DNA from: Akkermansiaceae bacterium UBA2381 | Lineage (GTDB): Bacteria > Verrucomicrobiota > Verrucomicrobiia > Verrucomicrobiales > DEV007 | Direction: 5' to 3' | Assembly (NCBI GenBank): GCA_002344215.1 | Contig: DDSV01000012.1 | Span: 1-45,565, forward strand | DNA: 45,565 nucleotides | Part shown: in pieces, positions 13,211 through 22,823 of the stretch | Layout: the number at the start of each line of letters is the position of its first letter | Position numbering within the stretch: the stretch's first letter is position 1 | Made by a program: the position numbers and the translations under genes | The notes under the pieces: generated by a model | Database searches by the model: none | What the model was told of the DNA's origin: nothing | The model's input: only the letters and a program-made list of their open reading frames with translations

Positions 13211-15235
13211 CTACTGGAAGATCTGCTCGAACAGCGGCATGATGTAGCGCCCGCCATCGAGAGTAAGGTGATCGTCGTCGAAGTAGAACGGTTTGCCCTC
13301 ATTCATGAGACGGATGTTTCCCTGATCGATGAGTTTTTCCTCCGGCCTGATTCTGACGACGCCCTCTCTTTCGGTGATCGCATCGAGAATCGATATCATG
13401 GGTCCGGTTCGCTCGTAGTAAATCTTCTGAGCCGGTACGGTGAACTTCGCGGGGTCCCGCCCCTCGATCACTTCGTTGGCCAGCACTTGGGGGACCAAAT
13501 AAGCGGTTTCCGGTACCGGGTATACCAGATAGACCGTCTTTCCTGCCTCAACCAGTCCCTTTACCGTATCTTCAACCGCCCGCGCGAAAGTGGAACGCAC
13601 TTCCTCTGATCCTGGCGGTGGATTTCCAGGTAATTGGATGCAACCGCCCGTTACCGCCGTTCTCTCGGCAGGTCCGTAGGCCGAAGTGTGTCCCTCGGTA
13701 TAGCAGGCCCATCTCCCCACGAGAACCACATTCCGGATTTTTTTATTTTTCACCAGCGCTTCAAACACCTCCGTGTTATACTTCGCTTTGGCTATTCCCT
13801 TGAGTCCGGGGGCGCAGACTATCCCCTTGACCGGCGGATTCCCACTGCGTCCGTAAAAGACGAATGATCGATTTCGGCTTAAGGCCAGTTCGTGGAGAGG
13901 AAAGCTGAGCGCCGCCGCATGACTGTCACCCCACAAGGCCGTGTCCGGCTCAACGTCCGGACTGCCAAAGCGGTGCGGCTGGTCCACTCCCGGAGAGGAC
14001 AGGGGCTCTTTCACCTTATCCTTGTTGGAAAAGGCGGCCTCTGCCATCGCCCTTGCCTCGACGGGCAAAAGGTTTAGGAACAAAGAAGTTTTCTGATAGA
14101 AATACCCGAGACCGAACATCGCGACAATGCTTATCCAGGCAAAGGTGAATGTGCGCCGCCTCGTCCACACTTCGGAATGGCGGAAGGGTCTTTCGACATA
14201 ACGCCACGAAAGCCAGCCCAGCACAAACATGAAGAGGATCAGAACGACCTTCATCCATCCGCCCAATTCAGTCCCGAGATACTGCGCCCGATAGTTGGCA
14301 AAGACCAGCACGGGCCAATGTATGAGATAGAGGGAATAGGAAATAAGGCCGACAAAAACGAGGGGCCGTGCCTGAAGAATCCGGGTGGGAAGCACTGGAG
14401 TTGACGTCAGACCGGAAGTGATCACAAGCACTGCTCCGAGACAAGGCAACAAGGCCCACGGTCCGGGAAAGGGCGTGTCATGATTAAAGCGGAAGATCGC
14501 CCATAGAATCATCCCGAGTCCGACCGTCCCTAGAATTCGCGCGGTGGAGCCCCTGAGTGTTGGGAGAGGCATCAGCGCCAGTAGCCCCCCCGCCGCTAGT
14601 TCCCAGGCCCGGTAGGGAAGTAGAAAGAAGCAGGCGGATGAGTCCCGGGGTAGCATCCACAGGTTGCCCGCAAATGAGGCCAGAGCTAGAACCACAAAAA
14701 GCTTGAGCCAGTGCGAAGGGTTCCGGGTGAACTTACAGAGGATCAACCACAAAAGCGGCGTGACGATATAAAACTGTTCCTCCACACTCAATGACCACAT
14801 GTGAAGCAGGGCCGTCAGGCTCGCATCATCACCCGAATAATCCCCCAGCCTGTGATAAAAATCGACGTTCGCGGTCGAGGTCGCGACATACTTGATGCTA
14901 CGGCCGATCGCCGCGAGATCCCAGGGACGGATAAAAAAAGGAGCGGTAGCAAGAACGCAAAGGACCATGGCAAAAAGCGCAGGAAGGATTCGCCGCGCCC
15001 GCCTTTCATAAAACTCCAACAGCGAAAACGTACCTCCGGCGAAGCTCCGCGCGAGGATCCCGGTGATAAGGAAACCCGAAATCACAAAAAAGACATCCAC
15101 TCCCACAAATCCACCAGGGAATCCCAGAATCTTCGCATGATACAAAATGACTGCCGTGACCGCAAGCGCGCGAAGGCCATCGATGTCGGGCCGGTAACGG
15201 TTTTGCGTGGCGATAGAAGGCTCCCTTTGCATCAT
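13211..15235 (-). CDS. OafA-type acyltransferase with SGNH domain, copy 1
   Basis: A 674-residue membrane enzyme that transfers an acetyl or other acyl group to a surface sugar. The N-terminal two thirds are an Acyl_transf_3 domain with about ten to eleven membrane segments: RYRPDIDGLRALAVTAVILY, GFVGVDVFFVISGFLITGIL, FYERRARRILPALF and HMWSLSVEEQFYI. The last 270 residues form a periplasmic SGNH hydrolase-like domain with WGDSHAAAL (nucleophile Ser) and FDDDHLTLDG (Asp/His pair). The start at 15235 (MMQREPS) is preferred to the far upstream frame start, which adds a non-homologous tail; its paralogue begins at the same point. It is related over its whole length to the gene at 17419, with two glycosyltransferases between. 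Natural targets would be O-antigen or exopolysaccharide. Confidence 0.9.
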   Translation of the reverse strand: MMQREPSIATQNRYRPDIDGLRALAVTAVILYHAKILGFPGGFVGVDVFFVISGFLITGILARSFAGGTFSLLEFYERRARRILPALFAMVLCVLATAPFFIRPWDLAAIGRSIKYVATSTANVDFYHRLGDYSGDDASLTALLHMWSLSVEEQFYIVTPLLWLILCKFTRNPSHWLKLFVVLALASFAGNLWMLPRDSSACFFLLPYRAWELAAGGLLALMPLPTLRGSTARILGTVGLGMILWAIFRFNHDTPFPGPWALLPCLGAVLVITSGLTSTPVLPTRILQARPLVFVGLISYSLYLIHWPVLVFANYRAQYLGTELGGWMKVVLILFMFVLGWLSWRYVERPFRHSEVWTRRRTFTFAWISIVAMFGLGYFYQKTSLFLNLLPVEARAMAEAAFSNKDKVKEPLSSPGVDQPHRFGSPDVEPDTALWGDSHAAALSFPLHELALSRNRSFVFYGRSGNPPVKGIVCAPGLKGIAKAKYNTEVFEALVKNKKIRNVVLVGRWACYTEGHTSAYGPAERTAVTGGCIQLPGNPPPGSEEVRSTFARAVEDTVKGLVEAGKTVYLVYPVPETAYLVPQVLANEVIEGRDPAKFTVPAQKIYYERTGPMISILDAITEREGVVRIRPEEKLIDQGNIRLMNEGKPFYFDDDHLTLDGGRYIMPLFEQIFQ

Positions 15236-15349
15236 TTTTTTCACTTGGTAATTGCCTCTGGAATTCTTGATCTGCAATTGATTATCTCGGAGGAGATAAT
15301 ACCCGGACAAGGTAATTACAGCTGAATTGCAGCGACGTGCGCGTCGGCT

Positions 15350-16114
15350 TCAGCTTTTCGGAATAATATATCCTTTGGCAATACCGTGCCAAATTGTCCT
15401 CGTAACGTTTATTGCTCGACAGACAATCGTTTGGCATTTTTTGAACCAGGGGTTACGGTTTTTCGTTACTTGTGAGTAATCAATAGTCGACGGAGCATCT
15501 GTGTTGCGGCATGGCGATGGATATAGGGAGAAAATTCTTATATTATACTTCCAGGACTTTGTAAATTCATGATCATACGGCACGATAATCGGCAGTAGTT
15601 TTTCCACATAGTTTACTGCTGCTTTTCGATTGATTAGGTAGGCACCGGCACTGGTACTCCGGAAAAAATTGTAGGACATTTTGTAACCATTTCCGAGGTT
15701 CCTTTGCCTTACCGGCAGGCCCCAGTGGAACGCAAATAGTCTCACCACGTCCCAGTGGTCGTGTATCTTTATAGTGCGCTCAATAAGGTCTTTAAATCCG
15801 TCACCAAATGTCATGTCATCCTCAAGGATCAAAGCATATTCGTAGGGGCTTTGTATGAACTTTTTGATCGATTTGATATGACTGAGATAACAGGCAGTTT
15901 CACCTGTTGTAGGCTTTTTCCCGTGGTTGCGCTCGTACCCGATCTCGTCAATTTCCTCTTTTGTGAATGTCTGCAGTTTTCCATCGATGGCGCATACGCG
16001 TTCGTGCGGTATGTCCTGATTGTCCAGCAAAGTCGAAATTTCAGAGTATCTCTCTGGAGATCTGTCCAGATTGATCACGTAGGACATAAAATTTGCGGAT
16101 GATTGTAGGGGCAT
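15350..16114 (-). CDS. Glycosyltransferase family 25-like protein
   Basis: A 254-residue cytoplasmic enzyme of the LPS glycosyltransferase family 25. Typical signs are YVINLDRSPERY near the start, ERVCAIDGK, the TGETACYLSHI motif, YALILEDDMTF (metal-binding acidic motif) and SAGAYLINRKAA. Members add galactose or related sugars to lipopolysaccharide. The ATG at 16087 (MSYVINLD) would fit the family better than 16114; both are in frame. Base composition is more AT-rich than in the neighbouring genes, which suggests recent transfer. It lies in the same direction as the acyltransferase downstream, with about 115 bases between. Confidence 0.85.
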   Translation of the reverse strand: MPLQSSANFMSYVINLDRSPERYSEISTLLDNQDIPHERVCAIDGKLQTFTKEEIDEIGYERNHGKKPTTGETACYLSHIKSIKKFIQSPYEYALILEDDMTFGDGFKDLIERTIKIHDHWDVVRLFAFHWGLPVRQRNLGNGYKMSYNFFRSTSAGAYLINRKAAVNYVEKLLPIIVPYDHEFTKSWKYNIRIFSLYPSPCRNTDAPSTIDYSQVTKNRNPWFKKCQTIVCRAINVTRTIWHGIAKGYIIPKS

Positions 16115-16454
16115 TTCGCGCTCTTGCTAACTCGGGATTTCTAGAACACTGAGGTAAAGGGGTTATTTCTACTGCCCCTGATCTCCTTTTTCAACCCGGT
16201 TCTTCCGCGTTCTGATCGGAGCACGGGGTTGAACAGGGGCCCCGTCACAGATCAAGTGCCCGAGGGGCAAGCGCGAGAGAAGGAGGTTTCCTGGCGCACT
16301 TCCAGACAATTTCGAAGACTCCAGCTGATTGAGCCGCCGATTGCCTGCACTTTGTCCCAGCCCCCGGTCTGATAAAGCTTGAATCTCCGCCAACCTTCTG
16401 GTTTCCTTTCGATACGATTCAAAGGATCTGGCACGAGACGGTCCGAATGAACTC
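16115..16454. other. Divergent intergenic region
   Basis: 340 bases between the GT25-like gene (minus) and the GT2-like gene (plus). Expected to contain both promoters. No structured element or repeat of note was seen. Confidence 0.4.
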
Positions 16455-17369
16455 ATGAAATTCACTTTCTTCGTTTTCTCCTACAATCGGGGGGCCTTCC
16501 TCAAGAACTGCATCGATTCGATTCTCCGGAATGCCCCCGGGATCCCTATCGTCGTGGTCGACGATGACAGCAATGAGCCGGAAACCCTTGCAGTGCTGAA
16601 TTCACTCTCGGCTCCGGCCCGCTTCCTCTCCCGACCAAGGGATCGCGACGGTCGCTACGGCGGACTTTACCAGAATCTTCAGGCCGCCTATGAAACTCTC
16701 GAAGTGGATGAAAACTTCATTTTTGTCCAGGACGATACCCAACTGGTGCGCCGCCTCGAAGAGGAGGACTGGAAATACATCGCCGATTATTTCGACCGCT
16801 ATCAGGATGCCGCCTTTCTTAATACCTGTTTCCTTCGAGGCAGCCGGAGACGCAGCACCTCCAGGGTTCTTTCCCCCGCCAGTGAATTCCCGGTCTATTT
16901 TTATACCTTCGGTGAAACGCTGAAGGACCGGTCAGTCCGCACCTATTACACGGACGTGTGCATCGGCCACGTCGCACGGCTCAAACAGGTGAATTGGTCT
17001 TTCGGGGTCAGTGAAACGGATTGCGCCCGGCGCGCCCGCAGCCACTTCGGGAAAATGGGCCTGATGGCGAATCCCTTTGTCACGAATATTCCTGAGGTCC
17101 CAGTTTATCACGGGAAAACGAAAACCTTTGCGGTCAGACTGTCCGAACGAGCTCTCGGCACCGAACCCTGTCGCTTCCGCGACATGACAGAGTCGGAACT
17201 ATCAGCGTTCCGCGCCCGTGATTTGAAGACGGCGCTTCCCTTTGGCGAGGATTTCCTCACCTGCATCGGAAGACAGCCGAGCCGGCCCTTTCACTTTCAC
17301 ACTGTCAACGCCCGCCCTCACTGGCGGATTCTCCACAAGCTCGAGATCGCGCTAAAAAAGCTTTTCTGA
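16455..17369 (+). CDS. Glycosyltransferase family 2-like protein
   Basis: A 304-residue GT-A fold enzyme. It begins KFTFFVFSYNRGAFLKNCID and has IPIVVVDDDSNEPET, the nucleotide-sugar-binding acidic pair, then NLQAAYE and FIFVQDDTQLV, which holds the second acidic motif. After that it lacks a clear family signature; substrate unknown. No membrane segments, so it is cytoplasmic or peripheral. It stands between the two acyltransferases but in the opposite orientation, so it has its own promoter. It probably builds the glycan that the neighbouring enzymes decorate. Confidence 0.8.
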   Translation: MKFTFFVFSYNRGAFLKNCIDSILRNAPGIPIVVVDDDSNEPETLAVLNSLSAPARFLSRPRDRDGRYGGLYQNLQAAYETLEVDENFIFVQDDTQLVRRLEEEDWKYIADYFDRYQDAAFLNTCFLRGSRRRSTSRVLSPASEFPVYFYTFGETLKDRSVRTYYTDVCIGHVARLKQVNWSFGVSETDCARRARSHFGKMGLMANPFVTNIPEVPVYHGKTKTFAVRLSERALGTEPCRFRDMTESELSAFRARDLKTALPFGEDFLTCIGRQPSRPFHFHTVNARPHWRILHKLEIALKKLF

Positions 17370-17418
17370 CGGAATCGGGAGGCCCCCAACCCGGAATGCG
17401 TTCACAAAAACGCACGAC

Positions 17419-19431
17419 TTAGAATATCTGCTCAAACAGCGAGAGAATATAACGGACACCTTCGAGACTGAGGTGATCGTCGTCGAAATAGAGCGGCTTT
17501 CCCTCATGGAGGAGACGAATTCTGCCATTCTCGATCAACAACGATTCCGGACGGATACGAATAAATCCCTCTCTTTCCGGAAGGCTGTCGAGAATGGCGA
17601 TCGTCGCGGCAGTGCGCTCGTAATAAATCTTCTCTGCAGTAATCTCAAACTCCCCGGGATCCCTGCCCTCGACAATCTCATTTGCCAGCACTTGAGGCAG
17701 CGTATAACCAAGTTCGGGCACTGGATAAACGAAATAGACTGTCTTGCCGGCGTCCAGCAGTCCAGTGACGGTTTCTTCCAAGGCTGCCGCAAACGCTTCT
17801 CTCACTTCGACTGACCCGGCCGGAGGATTTCCGGGAAGATTGATTATCGAATTCCTGAACTTCTTGGACTTCTCCGCCGGACCGTAAGCCCAAGTGTAGC
17901 CCTCAGTGTACCCCGCCCAACGGGCTGCGAGTATAACCTTCTGAATGCTCTTGTCGTGAATCAGAGTCTCATAAACGTCGTCATTATAGCGCCCGCTTAA
18001 CCAGGGCCTGAGGCCCTCCCCGCAGACGACTCCTTTGATCGGAGGGGCGCCTCCCCGTCCATGGAAGAGAAAAGCACGATTGTTACGAAGCGCCAGTTCG
18101 TGGAGAGGATAAACCAGAGACCCGGCGTGACTGTCCCCCCAAAGCACCGTGTCAGCGACAGCGTCAGGACTCCCGTATCGATGCGGATTATCAAGCTCGG
18201 AAGGAGACGTGTCCTCCTTCATCAGGGGATTGTAGGAGAAACGCGCTTCGGCCATCTCCCTCGCTCCGTCCGGAAGCAGACTCATGAAAAGTGGCGTCTT
18301 CTGGTAAAACCCGCCCAACAGGAAGAGCGCCCCGATGCCACTCCAAGCAAAGAGGTAAATGCGGCGCCTCGTCCACGTTTCTGATTTACGGAAGGGACTC
18401 TCCACGTATCGCCAAGAAAGCCAGCCGCCGGCATAAACCAGTGCGATTAGAACCACCGTTCCCCGCCAACTCACTTCTGTTCCGGAATAGTGCTCGTGGT
18501 AATTGACAAATACGAGGGCCGGCCAATGCAAGAGGTACACAGAATAGGAGATCAGTCCGACGATGACGAAAGGCCGGGTACGGAGAAGGGTCGTTGGAAA
18601 GACGGGCGAAGCTCCCGCGCCCGCGAGTATGACGAGAATCGCTCCGAGGCAGGGAAGCAGGGCCCAGGGCCCGGGGAAAATAGTGTCCTCGGTAAACCAG
18701 AAAGTGGCTGTCAGGATCATCCCCAGTCCTGCAATCCCGAGGATTCTGGAAGTGACCGGCTTCACGACCGGGGTGGGTGCCAGCGCCAGAAGACCACCTA
18801 TCGCCAGTTCCCAGGCCCGATAGGGCAGGAGAAAGAAACACGCGGACTGGTTACGCATAACGGTCCATGCGGTCGCGACAAAGGAAATCAAAGCAACCAC
18901 AACGAAGAGCTTCAGCCAGTGGGCCGGGTTTCGGGTGAACTTGGTCAGCAAAAGCCACAGGACCGGAGTGAAAATGTAAAACTGCTCCTCGACACTCAGG
19001 GACCACATGTGCAGCAAGGGCGTCAAACTTGCATCGTCGCCGGAATAGCCGCTGAGAGTCCGGTAAAAATCAATATTGGCGATGGAAGTCACCACATACT
19101 TGACGCTCCGTCCGACGGTTGCAATATCCCACGCGTGGATAAAGAACGGAGCCACCGCGAGGACAGCGAGAACCATCACAAAAAGCGCGGGAAGAATTCG
19201 CCTGGCCCGCCGCTCATAGAACTCCACCAGTGAAAAAGTTCCCGCCGTAAAACTGCGCGCGAGAATCCCGGTGATGAGGAATCCCGAAATCACAAAAAAG
19301 ACATCCACCCCGACAAATCCCCCCGGGAATCCCGGCACCTCCGCATGAAAGAGGACCACGATCGTTACCGCGAGCGCCCTGAGCCCGTCAATGTCGGGGC
19401 GGTAACGGTTTTGCTCGGCGATGAAAGACAT
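17419..19431 (-). CDS. OafA-type acyltransferase with SGNH domain, copy 2
   Basis: A 670-residue paralogue of the gene at 13211, with the same order of domains: Acyl_transf_3 membrane part (RYRPDIDGLRALAVTIVVLF, GFVGVDVFFVISGFLITGIL, FYERRARRILPALF, HMWSLSVEEQFYIFTPVLW) and a C-terminal SGNH part with WGDSHAGSL and FDDDHLSLEG. Both proteins share most residues by eye in the membrane half and are more diverged in the periplasmic half, as expected if they now act on different sugars. The ATG at 19431 gives MSFIAEQNRYRPD. It is followed (across 49 bases) by the convergent GT2-like gene. A GCCCCC/GGGGGC hairpin lies in its 5' region. Confidence 0.9.
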   Translation of the reverse strand: MSFIAEQNRYRPDIDGLRALAVTIVVLFHAEVPGFPGGFVGVDVFFVISGFLITGILARSFTAGTFSLVEFYERRARRILPALFVMVLAVLAVAPFFIHAWDIATVGRSVKYVVTSIANIDFYRTLSGYSGDDASLTPLLHMWSLSVEEQFYIFTPVLWLLLTKFTRNPAHWLKLFVVVALISFVATAWTVMRNQSACFFLLPYRAWELAIGGLLALAPTPVVKPVTSRILGIAGLGMILTATFWFTEDTIFPGPWALLPCLGAILVILAGAGASPVFPTTLLRTRPFVIVGLISYSVYLLHWPALVFVNYHEHYSGTEVSWRGTVVLIALVYAGGWLSWRYVESPFRKSETWTRRRIYLFAWSGIGALFLLGGFYQKTPLFMSLLPDGAREMAEARFSYNPLMKEDTSPSELDNPHRYGSPDAVADTVLWGDSHAGSLVYPLHELALRNNRAFLFHGRGGAPPIKGVVCGEGLRPWLSGRYNDDVYETLIHDKSIQKVILAARWAGYTEGYTWAYGPAEKSKKFRNSIINLPGNPPAGSVEVREAFAAALEETVTGLLDAGKTVYFVYPVPELGYTLPQVLANEIVEGRDPGEFEITAEKIYYERTAATIAILDSLPEREGFIRIRPESLLIENGRIRLLHEGKPLYFDDDHLSLEGVRYILSLFEQIF

Positions 19432-19800
19432 GGCCCTTGCTATAGCCCCCGAAGAAGGGGGCGCAACTGATTTTTGGATAGGGCAGCACCACCTGAATCA
19501 ACGATGGATACCATCGCCGCCGCAACCCGTCAATATTTGGTCAATAGCGATTCTAGTGAGCAACGAAAGATGCCATTCTTGCTGTAGCTTCTGCAAAATC
19601 CCTTGCGAAAAGTTTTTGGATCGCTCGCCCAGGAAGAAAGCAGGCATTGCCGACTGAAAACGTCACAAGAGGGCTGAGCGCTTGATTATCGGGCAGGTTT
19701 CGATATGATGCCATCCCTTGGAATCCGCTCGAATGGAGAAATCTCTTCTTCTTGGCACTCCCAAATTTAACGCCCCTACGGCTCTTACTCTGGAGATTTT
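19432..19800. other. Divergent intergenic region with small hairpin
   Basis: 369 bases between the second acyltransferase (minus) and the carbamoyltransferase (plus). GCCCCC-GAAGAA-GGGGGC lies at about 19446-19463 within the leader of the acyltransferase. A GGAG ribosome site precedes the ATG at 19801. No gene seen. Confidence 0.45.
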
Positions 19801-21495
19801 ATGATTATTCTCGGTATCAATGATCGTGTTCGTCACAACACGGCCGCAGCTGTCGTGATTGACGGCAAACTGATCGCGTCGCTTGAACAGGAACGAATTT
19901 CCAGAATCAAAAACGACAAGGCCTATCCGCTCGAAGCCATTGAGGAGGTGTTGAACCTTGCCGGGGTCAGCGCTGGTGAGGTCGATGTCGTGGCCTCGTC
20001 GAACCTGCCGTACAAAGATCAAAAGCCCAGCTTTGACCGTTTTCTCAAGCAACTCGCGAAAGCCGGGAAATCTGACCCCTACTTTCGGTATGATTCATTG
20101 AAAAAACGCCTGCAACGCTTCCGACGCGGTTTCCAGCCCCGTCGAAAACTCCCCGGAGTTCTTGCCGAAAAACCGGTTCAGCCGGTAGAGCATCATTTGG
20201 CTCATGCCGCCTCCGCCTATTACGGGTCACCTTTCGGGAGCGAAAGGGTAGGTGTGATCACTCTTGACGGGGTGGGGGATTATTCCTGGGGATCAGTGTG
20301 GGTCGGGGACCGGGGTAAACTTCAGTTACTTGATTATCTGCCCTCTCTAAGCAGTATCGGCTTGTTGTATTCAGCGGTGACGGTCAATCTCGGATTCAAG
20401 GCTAGTCGTCACGAAGGCAAGGTTCTTGGGCTCGCAGCCTACGGAAATCCCGAACCCTTTTTGTCCCGTCTTATGGAACACACCCGTGCGGACAGCTGGG
20501 AGGAGCTATTTGATCCGACCCTGGCTCGGGTAGCCTTGAGGTTCTCGCGCAGGGATGGCCAGGCGGTGATCAAGAGACTGAGCGAGGGGCTCTCCCGTGA
20601 GGATGTCGCCGCCGGTCTGCAGACTTACACAGAGCAACTCATCTGTGACTGGCTTCAACAGCAAGTCAGGAAAATGAAGGTCTCGAAATTGACTCTCGCC
20701 GGGGGAGTCTTTGCCAACGTGAAATTGAATCAGCGGATTCTCGAATTGCCGGAAGTGGAAAATATTTTTATTCATCCGAACATGGGCGACGGCGGCCTCT
20801 CGGCCGGAGCAGCCTTTGAAGTGTATTCACGATTGCAAGACGGCTTCGAGCCGCAGTTCCATGAGCAAGTCTATCTTGGAACCGAGATCAATCGGAAAAA
20901 CGCTTTGGCCGCGATCAACGCTTCCGGCTTGAGCTACGAGGAGCCGGAAAATCTGGCAGGAAGTGTGGCTCAATTGCTGGCCGCGGGCAAAGTGGTGGCG
21001 CGCGCCGATGGCAGGATGGAGTATGGCCCGCGAGCCCTCGGCAATCGCACTGTCATGGCCGCATGCAGCGATCCGAGCATCAATCAGTGGCTGAACAAGA
21101 AATTTGTCCGTACTGAGTTCATGCCCTTTGCCCCGGTGATTCTTGAGGAACACGCGAAGGAATATTTTCCGACCTGGCAGGAGGATCATTTCACTGCCCG
21201 CTACATGACCATCACTTACGATGTGTCGGAGGTGGCGAAGAAGAACATTCCCGCTGCCGTGCATGTCGATAACACGGCCCGTCCCCAGGTGATTCGACGC
21301 GAAGATAATCGTGACTACTACGATATCGTTAGTGAATACAACAAGCTCACGGGCGTGCCGAGTGTCATCAACACCAGCTTCAATATGCATGAGGAGCCGA
21401 TTGTCCGCACTGCAGACGATGCGCTCCGCGCGTTTCAGGCGGCAAAGCTGGATGCCCTGATCCTCGGGCCGTTCCTGTTGCATCTGAACGCCTAA
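19801..21495 (+). CDS. Carbamoyltransferase of NodU/CmcH family
   Basis: A 564-residue enzyme that moves a carbamoyl group from carbamoyl phosphate (via an adenylate) to a hydroxyl, usually on a sugar. The N-terminal Kae1-like part has LGINDRVRHNTAAAVVIDGK, ASLEQERISRIKND and the metal-binding VEHHLAHAASAYYGSPF; the middle has GVFANVKLNQRI; the C-terminal part has ARADGRMEYGPRALGNRTVM and VINTSFNMHEEPIVRTADDA. The length is normal for the family. A GGAG ribosome site is 6 bases before the ATG. Next to glycosyltransferases and acyltransferases, it most likely carbamoylates a surface polysaccharide or lipid sugar, as NodU does on Nod factors. The decayed FkbM methyltransferase gene follows in the same direction. 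Confidence 0.9.
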   Translation: MIILGINDRVRHNTAAAVVIDGKLIASLEQERISRIKNDKAYPLEAIEEVLNLAGVSAGEVDVVASSNLPYKDQKPSFDRFLKQLAKAGKSDPYFRYDSLKKRLQRFRRGFQPRRKLPGVLAEKPVQPVEHHLAHAASAYYGSPFGSERVGVITLDGVGDYSWGSVWVGDRGKLQLLDYLPSLSSIGLLYSAVTVNLGFKASRHEGKVLGLAAYGNPEPFLSRLMEHTRADSWEELFDPTLARVALRFSRRDGQAVIKRLSEGLSREDVAAGLQTYTEQLICDWLQQQVRKMKVSKLTLAGGVFANVKLNQRILELPEVENIFIHPNMGDGGLSAGAAFEVYSRLQDGFEPQFHEQVYLGTEINRKNALAAINASGLSYEEPENLAGSVAQLLAAGKVVARADGRMEYGPRALGNRTVMAACSDPSINQWLNKKFVRTEFMPFAPVILEEHAKEYFPTWQEDHFTARYMTITYDVSEVAKKNIPAAVHVDNTARPQVIRREDNRDYYDIVSEYNKLTGVPSVINTSFNMHEEPIVRTADDALRAFQAAKLDALILGPFLLHLNA

Positions 21496-21527
21496 CAGCC
21501 TTCTGTTGCACCCTAAAAGGAAACACA

Positions 21528-22449
21528 ATGAGAAAGCTGATTCGTCACGCATTCAAACATTTAAAGCATTGACGGCACCGGTAGCTAGTACGGGGACATT
21601 TCGGGGTGGATTAACCGGAGCCCGTCCTCTTTCCGGAACCGAAGCATTGTTGGTTTCTGGACCCATACGATCTCAGGGCGTACTGCATTCTTTGGCCTTT
21701 TCTTTGAACGGGAGTACCACTCGGAATCAGCAGTTATTGCGCGAGTGGTGCACTCTACCCACTCCGAAATTGGCGCTCGATATTGGATTAAGTTTTCGAG
21801 AGTGACTTTTCGCTCCAAACTACTTTCGGAAACAGAGATTCTCGGATTCGACGCCAATCCCTCACTGCATCCGTGTGTCGAAAGATCCCGATCCGTGCAT
21901 CCGGACGGCCAGAAAATGAACACCCACTTTGTTCTTGTGGCTGAGTAGCCGGGGCCATCCGCCACCTTTTACATCGACCGCGAATGGAATGGAGGATCCA
22001 GTGCTGTCCCCGGACTACACCCTCACGACAAAGGCCGATACCAGGCGATTTCTGTTCCGGTAAGCTCTGTCGACTCCGTTCTCGGTGAACACCAGGCCCG
22101 GTTCGGTTCGTTATTCTTCAAGATTGATGTTGAATGGTATAAGTATCGTGTAATTCAAGGGCTGCAGCAGATTCTTGATGCGTCAAACTGGTCGATCGGC
22201 TTGCTTGAGTTTGACCCGAATATGCACAAGTGCGCCGGGGATGATCTGGCCGAATATTGGGACTTTCTATCAAATCGTTTCAAGATCTATGCGTTTGTCC
22301 AAGGAGACCGCGCGCAGCGGGTCTCGGGAGAGTGGTCAATCGCCAGGACTGAGCTTGGAAGCAGTGGGACGCATACCGACCTGATAGTCGTGTGCGGTAG
22401 TCCGACTCCAAATGTGCTCAAATTTCTGGCCAAATGGACCATCGATTGA
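21528..22449 (+). pseudogene. FkbM family methyltransferase, degraded
   Basis: A broken gene of about 307 codons. It begins with a good site (AAAGG, 7 bases, ATG 21528) and reads MRKLIRHAFKHLKH, a normal FkbM beginning, then stops at 21570. The remaining family sequence is in another frame: after a TAG at 21586 it runs open as ...LGFDANPSLHP..., breaks at a second TAG (21946-21948), and resumes with ATFYIDREWNGGSS, LFFKIDVEWYKYRVIQGL and LLEFDPN up to TGA 22447. These are the SAM-binding and core motifs of FkbM O-methyltransferases in correct order. So at least one frameshift and two in-frame stops are present. Its former role was probably to methylate a sugar made in this region. Confidence 0.8.
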
Positions 22450-22544
22450 GAAACTGATCACCCTCCAAGGAGCACTGGAAACAGGAATAGCTCCGCGCGC
22501 TGATTCCACTGGCACAAAGCACCGCCCTTTGCTTACAGTAAGGA

Positions 22545-22823
22545 ATGACAGCGAGGCAGTATTTTTTCGCGGGACGCGTTCAGGGCGTGGGCTTCCGCTA
22601 TGCCGCGAAGCAGCTCGCAAAAGGCTTTGATGTCCTCGGCTGGGTGCAAAACTGTGATGACGGACGCGTTGAATTGCAGATCATGGGAGAAGAGGAGGAA
22701 CTTGACGACTTTATCCGTGAACTGCATGACAGTCCGCTCGGTCACCACATTCAGGAGCAGCGGGAAAGAGCCATCCCGCTTCTCGAAGGCGTAACCGGAT
22801 TTTCCATTCGTGATTCAGCATGA
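22545..22823 (+). CDS. acyP: Acylphosphatase
   Basis: A 92-residue enzyme that hydrolyses acyl phosphates such as acetyl or carbamoyl phosphate. The active-site loop FAGRVQGVGFRYAAK (catalytic Arg in GFR) and the Asn in LGWVQNCDDGRVEL are both present, and the size is normal. The start at 22545 lies directly behind AAGG, closer than usual. Its last bases overlap the ABC transporter ATPase gene by ATGA, so it heads a tightly coupled operon. Confidence 0.93.
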   Translation: MTARQYFFAGRVQGVGFRYAAKQLAKGFDVLGWVQNCDDGRVELQIMGEEEELDDFIRELHDSPLGHHIQEQRERAIPLLEGVTGFSIRDSA

